A DNA stretch of 41,056 nt from Promineifilum sp. (GCA_019454405.1 JACFOH010000008.1:49106-90161); one strand, 5' to 3'; numbered from the stretch's first letter, positions 8,150 to 17,534 are shown. The notes: generated by a model from the letters alone, not told the origin. Numbers and translations are program-made.

Positions 8150-9427
8150 ATGAGCGCTGTTAAACCTGTCCGTGTTCTGCATTTTGCCGACGCGCATATC
8201 GATATTGCCAACTATGGCCGTCATGATCCTGAGTCGGGGCTGCCGGTTCGGGTCGTCGATTTCTTGAAGTCTCTCGATCAGATTATCGACACAGCCATCA
8301 ACAAAGAGGTCGATCTCGTCATCTTTGCCGGTGACGCTTATAAAGACCGCAACCCCCAGCCGACTTTTCAGCGCGCCTGGGGCGAGCGAATGATGCGCCT
8401 GTCTCGCGCGGGCATTCCTACGTTGTTATTGGTCGGTAACCACGATATCGCTCCGGCTGACTATCGGGCTCACACGCTTCAAGAGTACGCCACCCTGGCC
8501 GTCCCCAATATTTTCGTGGCAGATAATATGAAGTTGTGGCGCCCCGATGAACTGGGGGTGCCGATTCAGGTGATCACGTTACCCTGGATCACGCGCAGTC
8601 GCTTCCTGGCTCGCAATGACATGAACGGCAAGACCATCGATGAGATTCATGAAATGATGCTGGATCGAATCGATGAGGCGCTGAGGGGTTTATTATCTCG
8701 CGATATCGACCCGTCGTTGCCGCTTGTCCTGACTGCTCACGCCAGCCTCACCGGCGCGAAATATGGCAGTGAGCGGATGGTGATGTTGGGCCAGGATTTA
8801 TCGTTGGGCATGGGGCTGGTTACGAACCCCCGCCTCGACTATGTTGCCATGGGCCATATTCATAAGCATCAGTCGCTCAACGATCAACCCCCGGTCGTCT
8901 ATTCCGGATCGATCGAGCGAATTGACTTTGGTGAGTGGCGGGAAACAAAGGGGTTCGTGTTGGCTGAGGTGACGCGAGGTCACACGGATTGGCAATTTGT
9001 CCCGCTGGACACCCGGCCATTTAACGATTGCCTTGTGCGGGTGGAAGAGGCAGACGGATTTATGGATCGCGTCTTGAGATTCTTGCCGGCGGCCGAGAAG
9101 ATCGCCGGCAGCATTTGCCGCGTTCGCCTGGAGTACCCGTATGAACTGGACGCTTTGCTGGATGAGAAGCTCATTCGCGATCATTATGCCGATGCATTTG
9201 AACTGCGTATCATAAAAAGTCGTATCGGTAATCAACAATCCAGATTGGGGGATCTCGTGTCCGTCGAAACGCTGGGACCGTATGAGCTACTGAGGCTCTA
9301 TTGGCGTACGAAAGAACGGACTGAAGCCGAAGTGGAAGAGCTATTGGATCTCGCCGAATCTGTGCTGAATATTCATGCGCCGGAAGCGCGCGCCGTGTCC
9401 GAGCTGGCCGCTTCGAACGAATCATGA
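8150..9427 (+). CDS. sbcD: SbcD, nuclease subunit of the SbcCD (Mre11-Rad50-like) complex
   Basis: This 425-residue protein is the Mre11-type metallophosphoesterase that cuts DNA ends and hairpins with SbcC. All phosphoesterase motifs are visible in order: HFADAHID (first Asp/His pair), FAGDAYKDRN, LLVGNHD, LTAHASLTG and AMGHIHKHQ. The C-terminal region after about residue 270 corresponds to the capping and SbcC-binding part. It overlaps sbcC by 4 bp (ATGA), the usual coupling of this pair. The ATG at 8150 directly follows TTGAGAG, an unusually close ribosome binding site. The length agrees with the family. Confidence 0.95.
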   Translation: MSAVKPVRVLHFADAHIDIANYGRHDPESGLPVRVVDFLKSLDQIIDTAINKEVDLVIFAGDAYKDRNPQPTFQRAWGERMMRLSRAGIPTLLLVGNHDIAPADYRAHTLQEYATLAVPNIFVADNMKLWRPDELGVPIQVITLPWITRSRFLARNDMNGKTIDEIHEMMLDRIDEALRGLLSRDIDPSLPLVLTAHASLTGAKYGSERMVMLGQDLSLGMGLVTNPRLDYVAMGHIHKHQSLNDQPPVVYSGSIERIDFGEWRETKGFVLAEVTRGHTDWQFVPLDTRPFNDCLVRVEEADGFMDRVLRFLPAAEKIAGSICRVRLEYPYELDALLDEKLIRDHYADAFELRIIKSRIGNQQSRLGDLVSVETLGPYELLRLYWRTKERTEAEVEELLDLAESVLNIHAPEARAVSELAASNES

Positions 9428-12423
9428 TCCCGATACAATTGACTCTGCGCAACTTCCTGTCCTATCGCGACACGGCCGAGCTGGATCTAACGGGGCTTCA
9501 TTTGGCCTGTATATCTGGTTCGAATGGTGTCGGTAAATCGACCATCCTCGAAGCAATGACTTGGGCGCTGTTTGGCAAGAGCCGGGTCAAGAGCGATGAT
9601 GACATCGTGAATCGCGACGCGGCCGCCAAAGGTCAGGCCGCAGAAGTCTCTTTTGTTTTTGAATTGGAAGGCGCCGTCTATCGGGTCATCCGGCGCAAAG
9701 CGCCTCGCAAAACGACGGAGCTGGAATTCAACGTCCGCGGCGCTGACGTGGCCGGCGATCGTTGGCAGGTGAAGACTGAGGCGCGAGTGCGCGATACCGA
9801 GAGGGAGATCGAAAAGCTCCTGCGCATGGATTACGACGTCTTTACTAACGCCAGCTTCTTGTTGCAGGGGAAGGCCGATGAATTTACGGCCAACTCGCCG
9901 GCCAGGCGAAAACAGATCCTGGCTGAAATCCTGGGCGTTCAACGGTGGGATGAATACAAGGATCTCGCCACTGAGCATCGCAAGGAAGTTCAGGTTGAGG
10001 TGATGGCTGTCGATCGCCAGATTGGCGAGGCTGAGGCTGAACTGGCTCGTGAAGAGGAGTATGCTCAGGCGCTGGAAAGGGCCGCGTTGCAGGTTAGGAT
10101 GGCCACGGCCGAACGCGATCGGCAGGATGCGCTGGTGAGTGTGGCTCTCCAGAATAAGGCGTTAGCGGACCAGCAACGAGAATCGCTTCGCCGGATCGCC
10201 GCTGAGCTGGCTGACCACGAGGCTGAGATAAGGCGGATCGAGAACACGATCGCTCAACAGCGCTACGAGTTAGCCGGCTACCGCGATCTATTGGATCGTC
10301 GGGAGATGATCGTGGCGGCTTTTGAAACATGGCAAAACGTCATCGCTGAATCCGTCGCCTGGCAAGGCAAAGCGGAAGAATATGACGCAATCAGTCGGGA
10401 GATGGTTCCTCTTGATCTCGCTGTCGCCCGCGCTGAAAGTCAACTGCAGCAGCAGGTGCAAAGTCTTCAGGCCGAACGAGTGAAGGTCGAGCAGGCGGCC
10501 GCTGAACTTATATCCCTCCAGACCGTCCTGTCCAGCCACGAATCCCAAAGGCAAGATATCCTGGCAAAACTGGCCGGCCTCGGGGAATCACAATCCGAAT
10601 GGCAAGCGGCTCGCGATCGGCGTCAGGCGCTCGAATATGAGCGGAAATTGTATCAGCAGGAGTTGTCTCAGTTGCGAGGGCAGGCTGAGGAAATCGCTGC
10701 ACTCCGGAAAGAGCGCGAACAAGTCGACGCTAATTTGCAGGACAGCTCGCGATCGTTGGAGAAGGCTCAAGATATTCTCAAGGACTTGGCCGGCAAACGA
10801 GTTTTGCTGGAAGAGAGCAGAGCGGAACTGGCCGGGCTAGAGGCCGACAGAAAGCATTGGCATGCTGAGATGAATGACCTCAAGAATCGCATGAATATGC
10901 TGAGTTCTGAGGAGCGGGAAGATTGCCCGCTGTGCGGTCAGCCGCTGACCGCTGAACACCGCCGGCATGCAATCGAGCAACTGGAGACTCAGGGAAAGGA
11001 GCGCGCTACATTATATCGCGGGGCTGCTCCAGTGACCGAAGCTCTGCAACGCGAAATCGGGGAATTGGATGAGGCTCTGCGGGGGCAGGTAGCCTGGGAG
11101 AAGAAACGGGATGACTATCAAATGGCATTCTCCCGTGTTCAGGAGCGGCTCAAGAATATTGATAATGTGCTCGTCGCCTGGCAGGAGGGAAACAAGGACG
11201 AACGGTTGTCGGAACTTGATCGGAAGCTGGCCGATCAGAGCGAATGGACGGCGCTGAATGAACGTATCGAGAGATTACAGGCGGCGGCCGATGAGGCGCG
11301 CCAACAGGATCAGATTCTCAGGCAGATAGAAACACAAATAACCCATGACAAGGCACGGTGTGAGGGACTGGAGCGTATTCGCGATGAATGGGGTTCTCGG
11401 GGACAACCCGCGCTTGAAGAGGCGGAGCGGCGCCTAGCTCAGGGCGATTTTGCCAGGATCGAGCGCGCCGCATTGGCTGAAATGAAGACAAGGCAGGCGA
11501 CCATCGCTTATGACGCAGTCGCTCACACGGCCGTTCGTTCCCGATTGAGCCAACTATCCGGCGCGTCCGAAGATTATCAACAACTTCAGCGAGCCGAAGC
11601 CGCGGTTAAACCTCTCGCAGAGAGTTTGGCCGAACTAACCCGCCAGCAAGAGAGGATGACGGCCAAGGCCGGCGAGTTTCAGCGCCAGCGCCATGAGAGC
11701 GAGCTGCAGCTTCAGATGCTGGAAGCCGGCATGATCGATCTCCGCGCGGCCGAGTTCGAGCTTCAGCGACTGCGCGAGGAAGTGGTCGCTGCCAGCCGCG
11801 CCGAAGGTGGGGCACGGCAGAGGGTTGAGGTACTTACTGTCCGACGAGAAGATCATAAGCAGCTAACTGCTCGTAAAACTGATTTGGCGCGCCAAATCAG
11901 TCTGCTGAAGCAACTGGAAGAAGCTTGCGGCCACAATGGCGTTCAGGCGCTCCTCATCGATGCCGCCTTACCGGAGATCCAGGCCTATGCTAATGATCTG
12001 CTTTACCGCTTGTCGGGCGGAGATATGGATGTCAGACTCAAAACCCAACGAGCGGCCAAATCAAAGGACAGTCTTATCGAAACGCTGGATATCGCTATAG
12101 CGGACAGCTTTGGCGAGCGTCCATACGAGAACTACAGCGGAGGGGAAAAATTCCGCGTCAACTTCGCCATTCGCCTGGCCCTGTCGCAGGTATTGGCTCG
12201 ACGAGCGGGCGCGCGATTGCGCACGCTGGTTATCGATGAGGGATTCGGCAGCCAGGATCCCGAGGGGCGACAGCGTTTGGTTGAGGCTATCAATACCGTC
12301 CAGGATGAATTCGCCTGCATTCTGGTTATTACTCATATCGAGGAGCTACGCGATAAATTCCCGGCTCGCATCGATGTTGAAAAAACTCCGGCAGGGTCTC
12401 GTTTCTCTGTGGTCACCCCCTGA
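9424..12423 (+). CDS. sbcC: SbcC, SMC-like ATPase subunit of SbcCD
   Basis: This 999-residue Rad50/SbcC-type ATPase partners SbcD in processing DNA double-strand ends, palindromes and protein-blocked ends. The N-terminal ATPase lobe has GSNGVGKST (Walker A, about 34-42). Long coiled coils rich in Glu, Gln, Arg and Leu run from about 180 to 490 and 530 to 830. The zinc hook CPLCGQP has its two cysteines at 501 and 504, almost exactly in the middle of the protein. The C-terminal lobe has the ABC signature NYSGGEKFRVN and Walker B LRTLVIDEGFGSQD. The start ATG lies inside the sbcD stop overlap (ATGA at 9424-9427). No part is missing, so the complex should be functional. Confidence 0.96.
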   Translation: MIPIQLTLRNFLSYRDTAELDLTGLHLACISGSNGVGKSTILEAMTWALFGKSRVKSDDDIVNRDAAAKGQAAEVSFVFELEGAVYRVIRRKAPRKTTELEFNVRGADVAGDRWQVKTEARVRDTEREIEKLLRMDYDVFTNASFLLQGKADEFTANSPARRKQILAEILGVQRWDEYKDLATEHRKEVQVEVMAVDRQIGEAEAELAREEEYAQALERAALQVRMATAERDRQDALVSVALQNKALADQQRESLRRIAAELADHEAEIRRIENTIAQQRYELAGYRDLLDRREMIVAAFETWQNVIAESVAWQGKAEEYDAISREMVPLDLAVARAESQLQQQVQSLQAERVKVEQAAAELISLQTVLSSHESQRQDILAKLAGLGESQSEWQAARDRRQALEYERKLYQQELSQLRGQAEEIAALRKEREQVDANLQDSSRSLEKAQDILKDLAGKRVLLEESRAELAGLEADRKHWHAEMNDLKNRMNMLSSEEREDCPLCGQPLTAEHRRHAIEQLETQGKERATLYRGAAPVTEALQREIGELDEALRGQVAWEKKRDDYQMAFSRVQERLKNIDNVLVAWQEGNKDERLSELDRKLADQSEWTALNERIERLQAAADEARQQDQILRQIETQITHDKARCEGLERIRDEWGSRGQPALEEAERRLAQGDFARIERAALAEMKTRQATIAYDAVAHTAVRSRLSQLSGASEDYQQLQRAEAAVKPLAESLAELTRQQERMTAKAGEFQRQRHESELQLQMLEAGMIDLRAAEFELQRLREEVVAASRAEGGARQRVEVLTVRREDHKQLTARKTDLARQISLLKQLEEACGHNGVQALLIDAALPEIQAYANDLLYRLSGGDMDVRLKTQRAAKSKDSLIETLDIAIADSFGERPYENYSGGEKFRVNFAIRLALSQVLARRAGARLRTLVIDEGFGSQDPEGRQRLVEAINTVQDEFACILVITHIEELRDKFPARIDVEKTPAGSRFSVVTP

Positions 12424-12474
12424 ATCGAAGGCGCTGTCCCTGGCCGGCCACGCGGTATATCGACCAGAGTTTGC

Positions 12475-13092
12475 TCAGGCGTAGATGTAACCTGAAGCGC
12501 GCAGACCGAACTGGATCATGTCGCTGATGGCTTCTTGCCCCTCGTGTTCCTTTCCGGGCAGCGAGAGCAGGTTGAGCATGATCTCATCGAATCCTCCGGC
12601 CAAGCCTTCGGCTGTGCGACGTACATTCTGGGGCATGATTTCCTGATGTTCCAGCGCTGTCGCCAGTGTTCGTTGCCAGGTGCGGATCAATTTCTCGCGG
12701 TACCCGGACCGTCGTTCGACCAGTGCCGGCACCGATCCTACCCCGCCGATTAGCAACAACTGGACGACCGCTGGCTCATAGAAGGCAATATTGACATAAG
12801 CTTGAACGGCCGCTTCCAGTTTAGCGGCAAAGGTTGTCCGGCTGTTGAGCGCCTGTTCCAGAGTCTGGAGCATGAAGGTAGCGGTCTCCTCAAACAAATG
12901 ATTGAAGAGCGTCTCTTTGTCGGGGAAGTAGAAATAGAACGTGCCAATTGCTACGTCGGCTTCGGCAACGATATCGCGCACCGTCGCCGCATGATATCCT
13001 TTTTGCGCGAAGACGCGGACAGCTGCCTGCATCATGGCTGTGCGTTTGGCGTCTTTTTTGCGTCGTGTGTTTTCGGTACTCCGATATGGCAT
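12475..13092 (-). CDS. TetR-family transcriptional regulator
   Basis: A 205-residue regulator. The N-terminal helix-turn-helix is typical of TetR proteins (MMQAAVRVFAQKGYHAATVRDIVAEADVAIGTFYFYFPDKETLF). The C-terminal ligand-binding helices are less conserved. The start is put at ATG 13092; an in-frame TTG at 13104 would extend it by four residues, but no ribosome site favours it. It is divergent from the MocR-type regulator gene starting at 13134, with only about 41 bp between, so the two promoters must overlap and mutual or self-regulation is likely. The effector and target genes cannot be inferred. It converges on sbcC with 51 bp between the stops. Confidence 0.9.
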   Translation of the reverse strand: MPYRSTENTRRKKDAKRTAMMQAAVRVFAQKGYHAATVRDIVAEADVAIGTFYFYFPDKETLFNHLFEETATFMLQTLEQALNSRTTFAAKLEAAVQAYVNIAFYEPAVVQLLLIGGVGSVPALVERRSGYREKLIRTWQRTLATALEHQEIMPQNVRRTAEGLAGGFDEIMLNLLSLPGKEHEGQEAISDMIQFGLRASGYIYA

Positions 13093-13133
13093 AATGTTTG
13101 CCAATCATACTGAAATGTGTGGGGAGTCGCAAC

Positions 13134-14594
13134 GTGACCCTACGATTATCCATCGACAAGCAGGATCCCGAGCCTGTCTACAGGCAGGTTTACAATCAAC
13201 TGCGGGCTGCCATACTGTCCGGCGAGCTTGCGCCTGGATCACGTCTTCCACCTATCCGACATCTGGCGCGCGTAGCGGCCGTGGCTCGCGTCACGATCGC
13301 CCATGCTTACGAACAGCTGGAGGCTGAGGGTTTCGTTGAGAGCCGTGCCGGTTCGGGCACGTACGTCGCCTCGGGCGTTCACCCGTCGCCGGCGGCCGAT
13401 GCCGCTATCGATCGTTCTTTTCTCCCGACGCTGACTGAATGGGGCCGTGATGCTTTGGCGCTGGAGCGGCCGGCCGAACGCAATTACGAGGCCGATCGGC
13501 CTGAGATCGATTTTGGGTTCGGTCGATCCTTCGCCGAACGCTTCCCTTACGATATCTGGCGTCGCCTGCTGAGTCGTTACCTATCGACTGACGACGCGAT
13601 GCTGTCGCGCTACGGCTCGGCCGCGGGTTTCTTTCCATTGCGACAGGCGATTGCCGATTATCTTGTTCGCGCTCGCGGTGTGCGATGCCGTCCCGATGAT
13701 GTTGTCATTGTGAGCGGTGCTCAGCAGGCGCTGGATATTCTGGCCCGTTTGTTGCTCAATCCGGGAGATGAGGTATTGGTGGAGACTCCCGGCTATCGTG
13801 ACGCGTTCGCTCTATTTCGTCTCCACAGGACACGGTTGATCTATCTGCCTGTGGACGGTGACGGTCTGCCCGTCGACCGCATACCATCCGACTGCACGGC
13901 TCGATTAGCCTTTGTCACCCCGACGCATCAGTTTCCCAAGGGCGGTACAATGCCTTTATCGCGCCGCCTGGCCTTGCTGGAGTGGGCCAAAGCTGGGGAT
14001 GCAATCATTGTTGAAGACGACTACGACGGAGATCTGCGTTATGATGGCGGCTCTCTGGCTGCCCTGCAGGGTCTGGATCGCGATGGTCGCGTCGTCTATC
14101 TGGGCACCTTCTCCAAGGTGCTGTTTCCCGCGCTGCGTCTTGGCTACCTGGTGTTACCGCCGAGCCTGAATACACCGTTTGTCCGTGCCAAGAGTCTGGT
14201 CGATCGGGGCGCGCCGACGCTTACGCAGGCGGCTGTGGCTGATTTTTTGTCCGAGGGCCATTTCGAGCGCCATCTGCGCCAGCTACGCCGGCAATATGGC
14301 GAGAAACGAATGATTCTGGTCGAGGCGCTGAATGAATACCTGGGTGAGCGGGTGAGCTTTTCACCGGTGGCCGCCGGACTACATATCATGCTGTTCGCCC
14401 AATCTGGCGTGGATGAAGCCGAGCTGGTTAGAGAGGCGGCCGAGCGTGGAGTTCGAGTCTACGCCGGCGCGCCGTATCATCTCGAGGCTTCGCCGCCGCC
14501 CTCTATCCTGCTTGGATTTAGCGGGTTGAATGAGTCAGAGATCGTTGAGGGGGTGCGCCGGCTGGCGGCCGTCTGGCCTGATGGGCATGGCTAG
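13134..14594 (+). CDS. MocR/PdxR-type regulator: GntR helix-turn-helix fused to an aminotransferase-like domain
   Basis: A 486-residue protein. Residues about 1-75 are a GntR winged helix (EPVYRQVYNQLRAAILSGELAPGSRLPPIR and AHAYEQLEAEGFVESRAGSGTYV). Residues about 110-485 are a fold-type I PLP aminotransferase-like domain, with VIVSGAQQALDILARLLL, VEDDYDGDLRY and the PLP lysine in GTFSKVLFPALRLGYL. MocR proteins sense PLP or an amino-acid adduct and often control vitamin B6 or amino-acid genes. The GTG at 13134 is chosen because GGGGAG (13121-13126) lies 7 nt upstream; the frame also reaches a TTG at 13098 without a ribosome site. It ends in a 4-bp overlap with the convergent alkyltransferase gene. 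No pdxST genes are nearby, so the target is unknown. Confidence 0.92.
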   Translation: MTLRLSIDKQDPEPVYRQVYNQLRAAILSGELAPGSRLPPIRHLARVAAVARVTIAHAYEQLEAEGFVESRAGSGTYVASGVHPSPAADAAIDRSFLPTLTEWGRDALALERPAERNYEADRPEIDFGFGRSFAERFPYDIWRRLLSRYLSTDDAMLSRYGSAAGFFPLRQAIADYLVRARGVRCRPDDVVIVSGAQQALDILARLLLNPGDEVLVETPGYRDAFALFRLHRTRLIYLPVDGDGLPVDRIPSDCTARLAFVTPTHQFPKGGTMPLSRRLALLEWAKAGDAIIVEDDYDGDLRYDGGSLAALQGLDRDGRVVYLGTFSKVLFPALRLGYLVLPPSLNTPFVRAKSLVDRGAPTLTQAAVADFLSEGHFERHLRQLRRQYGEKRMILVEALNEYLGERVSFSPVAAGLHIMLFAQSGVDEAELVREAAERGVRVYAGAPYHLEASPPPSILLGFSGLNESEIVEGVRRLAAVWPDGHG

Positions 14595-15109
14595 ACCAGC
14601 CAACTGCCCTCCATCCTGAGCAACTGGGCTTTTGTCTCGATGCCGCCCCGCGCGCCATAGCCGTGGAGCTTGCCGTCAGAGCCGAGGATGCGATGGCAAG
14701 GGATGATGATGGGGATGGGGTTGGTTGCGTTGGCCCGACCTACAGCGCGTGATGCTCCGGGTTGGCCGAGTTGCTCGGCGATGGCGCCATAGCTGGTTGT
14801 CTGGCCGTATGGGACGGTACAAACAAGTCTGAGAGCCTTCTGCTGGAAGGTTCTCATGATGGACCAGTCGATGGGGGATGTGAACTCGTGCAACTCGCCG
14901 CGGAAATAAGCATCCAGCTCGGCCAGCGCAGCCGTGACAAGGGGACCAGGGGCGGCGGAAATATCAGGAGCTTCACCGACCAGGCGGGTGACGTCGTCGA
15001 TAAAGCGCTGTTCATCATCCCACAGGCTGACAGCCACTAATCCCTCTTCATTGGCCGCGACCCAGATCGCGCCCACAGGCGTATTCTCCAATTTGCCGAT
15101 GGTGACCAT
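14591..15109 (-). CDS. ogt: Methylated-DNA--protein-cysteine methyltransferase
   Basis: This 172-residue suicide DNA-repair protein takes the alkyl group from O6-alkylguanine onto its own cysteine. The active site is IIPCHRILG with Cys138. The upstream helix-turn-helix region (PYGQTTSYGAIAEQLGQPGASRAVGRANATNP) provides the arginine finger and DNA-binding helix. The length matches the simple Ogt/MGMT type without an Ada regulatory domain. A likely -10 box TATACT is at 15132-15137, and AGAGG lies just before the ATG. The stop overlaps that of the MocR-type gene through a shared CTAG. The choice of ogt over other MGMT names is by length only. Confidence 0.94.
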   Translation of the reverse strand: MVTIGKLENTPVGAIWVAANEEGLVAVSLWDDEQRFIDDVTRLVGEAPDISAAPGPLVTAALAELDAYFRGELHEFTSPIDWSIMRTFQQKALRLVCTVPYGQTTSYGAIAEQLGQPGASRAVGRANATNPIPIIIPCHRILGSDGKLHGYGARGGIETKAQLLRMEGSWLV

Positions 15110-15131
15110 AATAACCTCTATCGTATGGTAG

Positions 15132-15137
15132 AGTATA
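15132..15137 (-). promoter_or_regulatory. Probable -10 box for the alkyltransferase gene
   Basis: The minus strand reads TATACT here, with a transcript start expected near 15125 and an AGAGG ribosome site at 15115-15119. No good -35 box is visible at 16-18 bp. Confidence 0.4.
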
Positions 15138-15165
15138 GCACGAACCCTTTTCAGCGTTTCGGAAT

Positions 15166-15828
15166 TTATCGTGAGGCCGCTTGAGGCGCCATGACGAATT
15201 GCAGGTAGTAGGCGGCAATTCCAAATGCCACGGCCGCGTTCAACGATGTTTTTTGGCCGGCCATCGGCAGGCTAAAAATACCATCGCACAGGGCCAGAAC
15301 GCCAGGATCGACCCCGGCTCGTTCGTTGCCCACCACGAGAGCCAGGCGCTCGGGACGCTCTTCTTCGGTATCGGCGGTCAACTCGTGGTACGGCAGGTCA
15401 TGTGCAGTCGTACGCTCTAGCGCCCAGATGCGATAGCCTTCTGAACGTAGCTTGAGGGTCATGTCAATTGCATTGGTTGCGTACGACCATCCCACAGTTT
15501 CGTGTGCACCTAATGCCGCTTTGGCCAGCTTCGGGTGTTCAGGTGTGGCTGTGATGCCCGCCAGGTACAGATGCGCCATGCCAGCGCCATCGGCCGTGCG
15601 GAACATTGAGCCGACGTTGTGAATGCTGCGGATGTTGTCCAGTAGGCCGACCAAGGCGCGACCGGCGCTGGGTAGCTCCCTCATTGGCGGCCGCTTATAT
15701 TCAGCCTCGGCTACGACGATGACCGGCCCGCGACAGTGCGGGCAGCGTGCCGTTTCCGCTTCTACAGTCGAGGCCGGAAAACGGAAGCGACACGCCTCAT
15801 CCACACATTGTAGAAAGAGATACGTCAA
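15166..15828 (-). CDS. TrmH/SpoU-family RNA 2'-O-methyltransferase with N-terminal zinc ribbon
   Basis: This 220-residue protein has two parts. Residues 1-35 carry four cysteines (CVDEAC at 8-13 and CPHC at 29-32) in a zinc-ribbon arrangement. Residues about 55-215 form the SPOUT methyltransferase with its three motifs: LDNIRSIHNVGSMFRTADG, LALVVGNERAGV and the knotted FSLPMAGQKTSLNAAVAFG. It would methylate the ribose 2'-OH of a tRNA or rRNA nucleotide using S-adenosylmethionine. The first 50 residues replace the usual RNA-binding L30-like domain of rRNA-modifying members. The start lies 6 bp after the pyrophosphatase stop, so the two genes form one operon. Which RNA position is modified is unknown. 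Confidence 0.9.
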   Translation of the reverse strand: MTYLFLQCVDEACRFRFPASTVEAETARCPHCRGPVIVVAEAEYKRPPMRELPSAGRALVGLLDNIRSIHNVGSMFRTADGAGMAHLYLAGITATPEHPKLAKAALGAHETVGWSYATNAIDMTLKLRSEGYRIWALERTTAHDLPYHELTADTEEERPERLALVVGNERAGVDPGVLALCDGIFSLPMAGQKTSLNAAVAFGIAAYYLQFVMAPQAASR

Positions 15829-15834
15829 CGAAAG

Positions 15835-17190
15835 CTAACCTTCGAGCGCGCTCAACAGCGCCGGAAGCAGTTGTTTCTTGCGCGAGACGACGCCTGCCGC
15901 CCGCAATGTGCCGTCCGGCAGCTTCGCATAGGGAAGGCCACCCAGGCCCGGTACGTCTGAAGTCAGCAGCAATCGGCTGGAGCCTCGTACTACATCGGTG
16001 ACCATGAGAACAGCGAAGTTTAGCCCCTTGGCATCGCGCAGCTTGATGAGGGCCTCGAGTAGATCATTGAGGTGTTCATCCAGCTCGACTAGCGATGTCA
16101 CCTCGACCTGTGCCACACCAAAATGCATGGCGGCCGCTTCGTAGAGCTTGAGATCCGCGCTCACGATTTCTTCTGCGGTGCGCGTTCCCAACCCGGTTCC
16201 CGCAGAGATAACCTTCTCGCCGTAGGACTGGATGGTCTCGCCGGCAAGTGGCGAACCAGCAACACACGCCCACCGCGCCAGCCGAGCGGCTTCTTCCCGG
16301 TCGCGCTCTGTTGTTGTGGGCGAAGTCAGGATGAGCGTGTCCGATAGAAGACCGGCCAACAATAACCCAGCTAATTTCGGCGGCGCGCTTAATCCGGCAT
16401 CGTAGATCCGCTCCGTGATGAGCGTCGACGTGCTGCCAACGACATCAGCGGTGAAACGGATCGGCATGCGCGTCGACATATTGCCCAGGCGATGATGATC
16501 GACGATTTCAAGTACGTCGGCCTCATCGATGAAAGCAATGGCTTGCCCCGGCTCGTTGTGGTCGACCAGAACGAGCTGTAACCGGGGCGGATTGAGCACC
16601 TCACGATGGTAGCAAATGCCGACGTAGCGGCCGCTCTCATCAACGACCCAGAAATCTGTGCCCTCCTCTCTTAATATCCGGTTTAGTACGTCACGGATGC
16701 GCGTACTGGCCTGGAACTGAAGGACGTTATTGTCGGCTGCCTCGTGACCGGGCATATCCATCAGCTCTCCAACGCGCATTTCTTCGCGGCGCGGGTGGGT
16801 GCCCAAAGTACGACTCAGAAAATCGAACAAGCTGAGAACTGTCACCAGGCCGTAAGGCTTCCCGTCGCTGTCGACAATAGGCGCGACACCGCCGGTGCGG
16901 CTGACGATCGCCCATACCTCACGTAGAGGATCATCCGGCGCGGCTGTGTTAAGCCGGTGAGAAATACTCGAGAAACGGGGCGACGCATCGGTCAACAGCA
17001 CAGGTGGCTCGATCCCCAAGTGTTCGAGCACCCAGGTGGTTTGCGGATTTAAATGTCCCGCGCGAGCGGCGACTGCGTTCTGCCCTTGATCTCGTAATAG
17101 CCAGGCATACCCCATCGCCGCAGCGATAGAATCGGTGTCCGGGTTGATATGCCCGACGACGTAGATAGCGTTGTCCTTGTTTCCCGTCAT
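15835..17190 (-). CDS. ppaC: Manganese-dependent inorganic pyrophosphatase with CBS domains
   Basis: A 451-residue family II pyrophosphatase that hydrolyses pyrophosphate to phosphate in the cytoplasm. DHH-type motifs are clear: GHINPDTDSIAAAMGYAW at the N-terminus, LVLVDHNEPGQA and EIVDHHRLGN in the middle, and the substrate-binding SRKKQLLPAL at the end. Two CBS repeats are inserted between the first and second DHH motifs (VWAIVSRTGGVAPIVDSDGKPYGLVTV and IRDVLNRILREEGTDFWVVDESGRYVGIC). CBS-PPases of this layout are usually regulated by adenine nucleotides, which is family knowledge rather than something shown here. No DRTGG domain is apparent between the CBS repeats. It is the first gene of a two-gene minus-strand unit with the SPOUT methyltransferase. 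Confidence 0.95.
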   Translation of the reverse strand: MTGNKDNAIYVVGHINPDTDSIAAAMGYAWLLRDQGQNAVAARAGHLNPQTTWVLEHLGIEPPVLLTDASPRFSSISHRLNTAAPDDPLREVWAIVSRTGGVAPIVDSDGKPYGLVTVLSLFDFLSRTLGTHPRREEMRVGELMDMPGHEAADNNVLQFQASTRIRDVLNRILREEGTDFWVVDESGRYVGICYHREVLNPPRLQLVLVDHNEPGQAIAFIDEADVLEIVDHHRLGNMSTRMPIRFTADVVGSTSTLITERIYDAGLSAPPKLAGLLLAGLLSDTLILTSPTTTERDREEAARLARWACVAGSPLAGETIQSYGEKVISAGTGLGTRTAEEIVSADLKLYEAAAMHFGVAQVEVTSLVELDEHLNDLLEALIKLRDAKGLNFAVLMVTDVVRGSSRLLLTSDVPGLGGLPYAKLPDGTLRAAGVVSRKKQLLPALLSALEG

Positions 17191-17259
17191 TAGCTATTTC
17201 CTGAATAAACTATATGTGGCCCGTGAATGGGTCGTATTGTTCAAATAATTAGCGAAAAA

Positions 17260-17303
17260 CACGATAAGGCGAATAATGGATCATTTGGTCCGCCTATATC
17301 GTG
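17260..17303. repeat. Inverted repeat in the pyrophosphatase/YfhO intergenic region
   Basis: CACGATAAGGCG (17260-17271) is complementary to CGCCTATATCGTG (17291-17303) apart from one bulged base, around a 19-nt loop. It lies in an AT-richer stretch just upstream of the pyrophosphatase gene, in the 406-bp gap 17191-17596. I see no gene in this gap. Confidence 0.5.
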
Positions 17304-17492
17304 GGTCTTATTAACGAATCAATATCTTGTTTATGAATGCTTGCCAAAGTGTATCGTACAACGGATTTCTTACATCGAGGCTAACAACATTTCGATTGTT
17401 TGCACCTCTTTGGCAGACTGGTAATGGGACTATCATACACAATGCGCGGCTGGATTGCACCCGACACTGTCTTCCCGGTTACCATGATCGGG

Positions 17493-17506
17493 GTTGAATA
17501 TTCAAC
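17493..17506. promoter_or_regulatory. Perfect 14-bp palindrome, possible activator site for the YfhO-like gene
   Basis: GTTGAATATTCAAC is a perfect palindrome. It is centred about 47 bp upstream of the transcript start predicted from the -10 box at 17535-17540, a position common for activators. The regulator is unknown. Confidence 0.4.
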
Positions 17507-17534
17507 GCCATCGGTTTTTCGCCGGGAGGTATCG

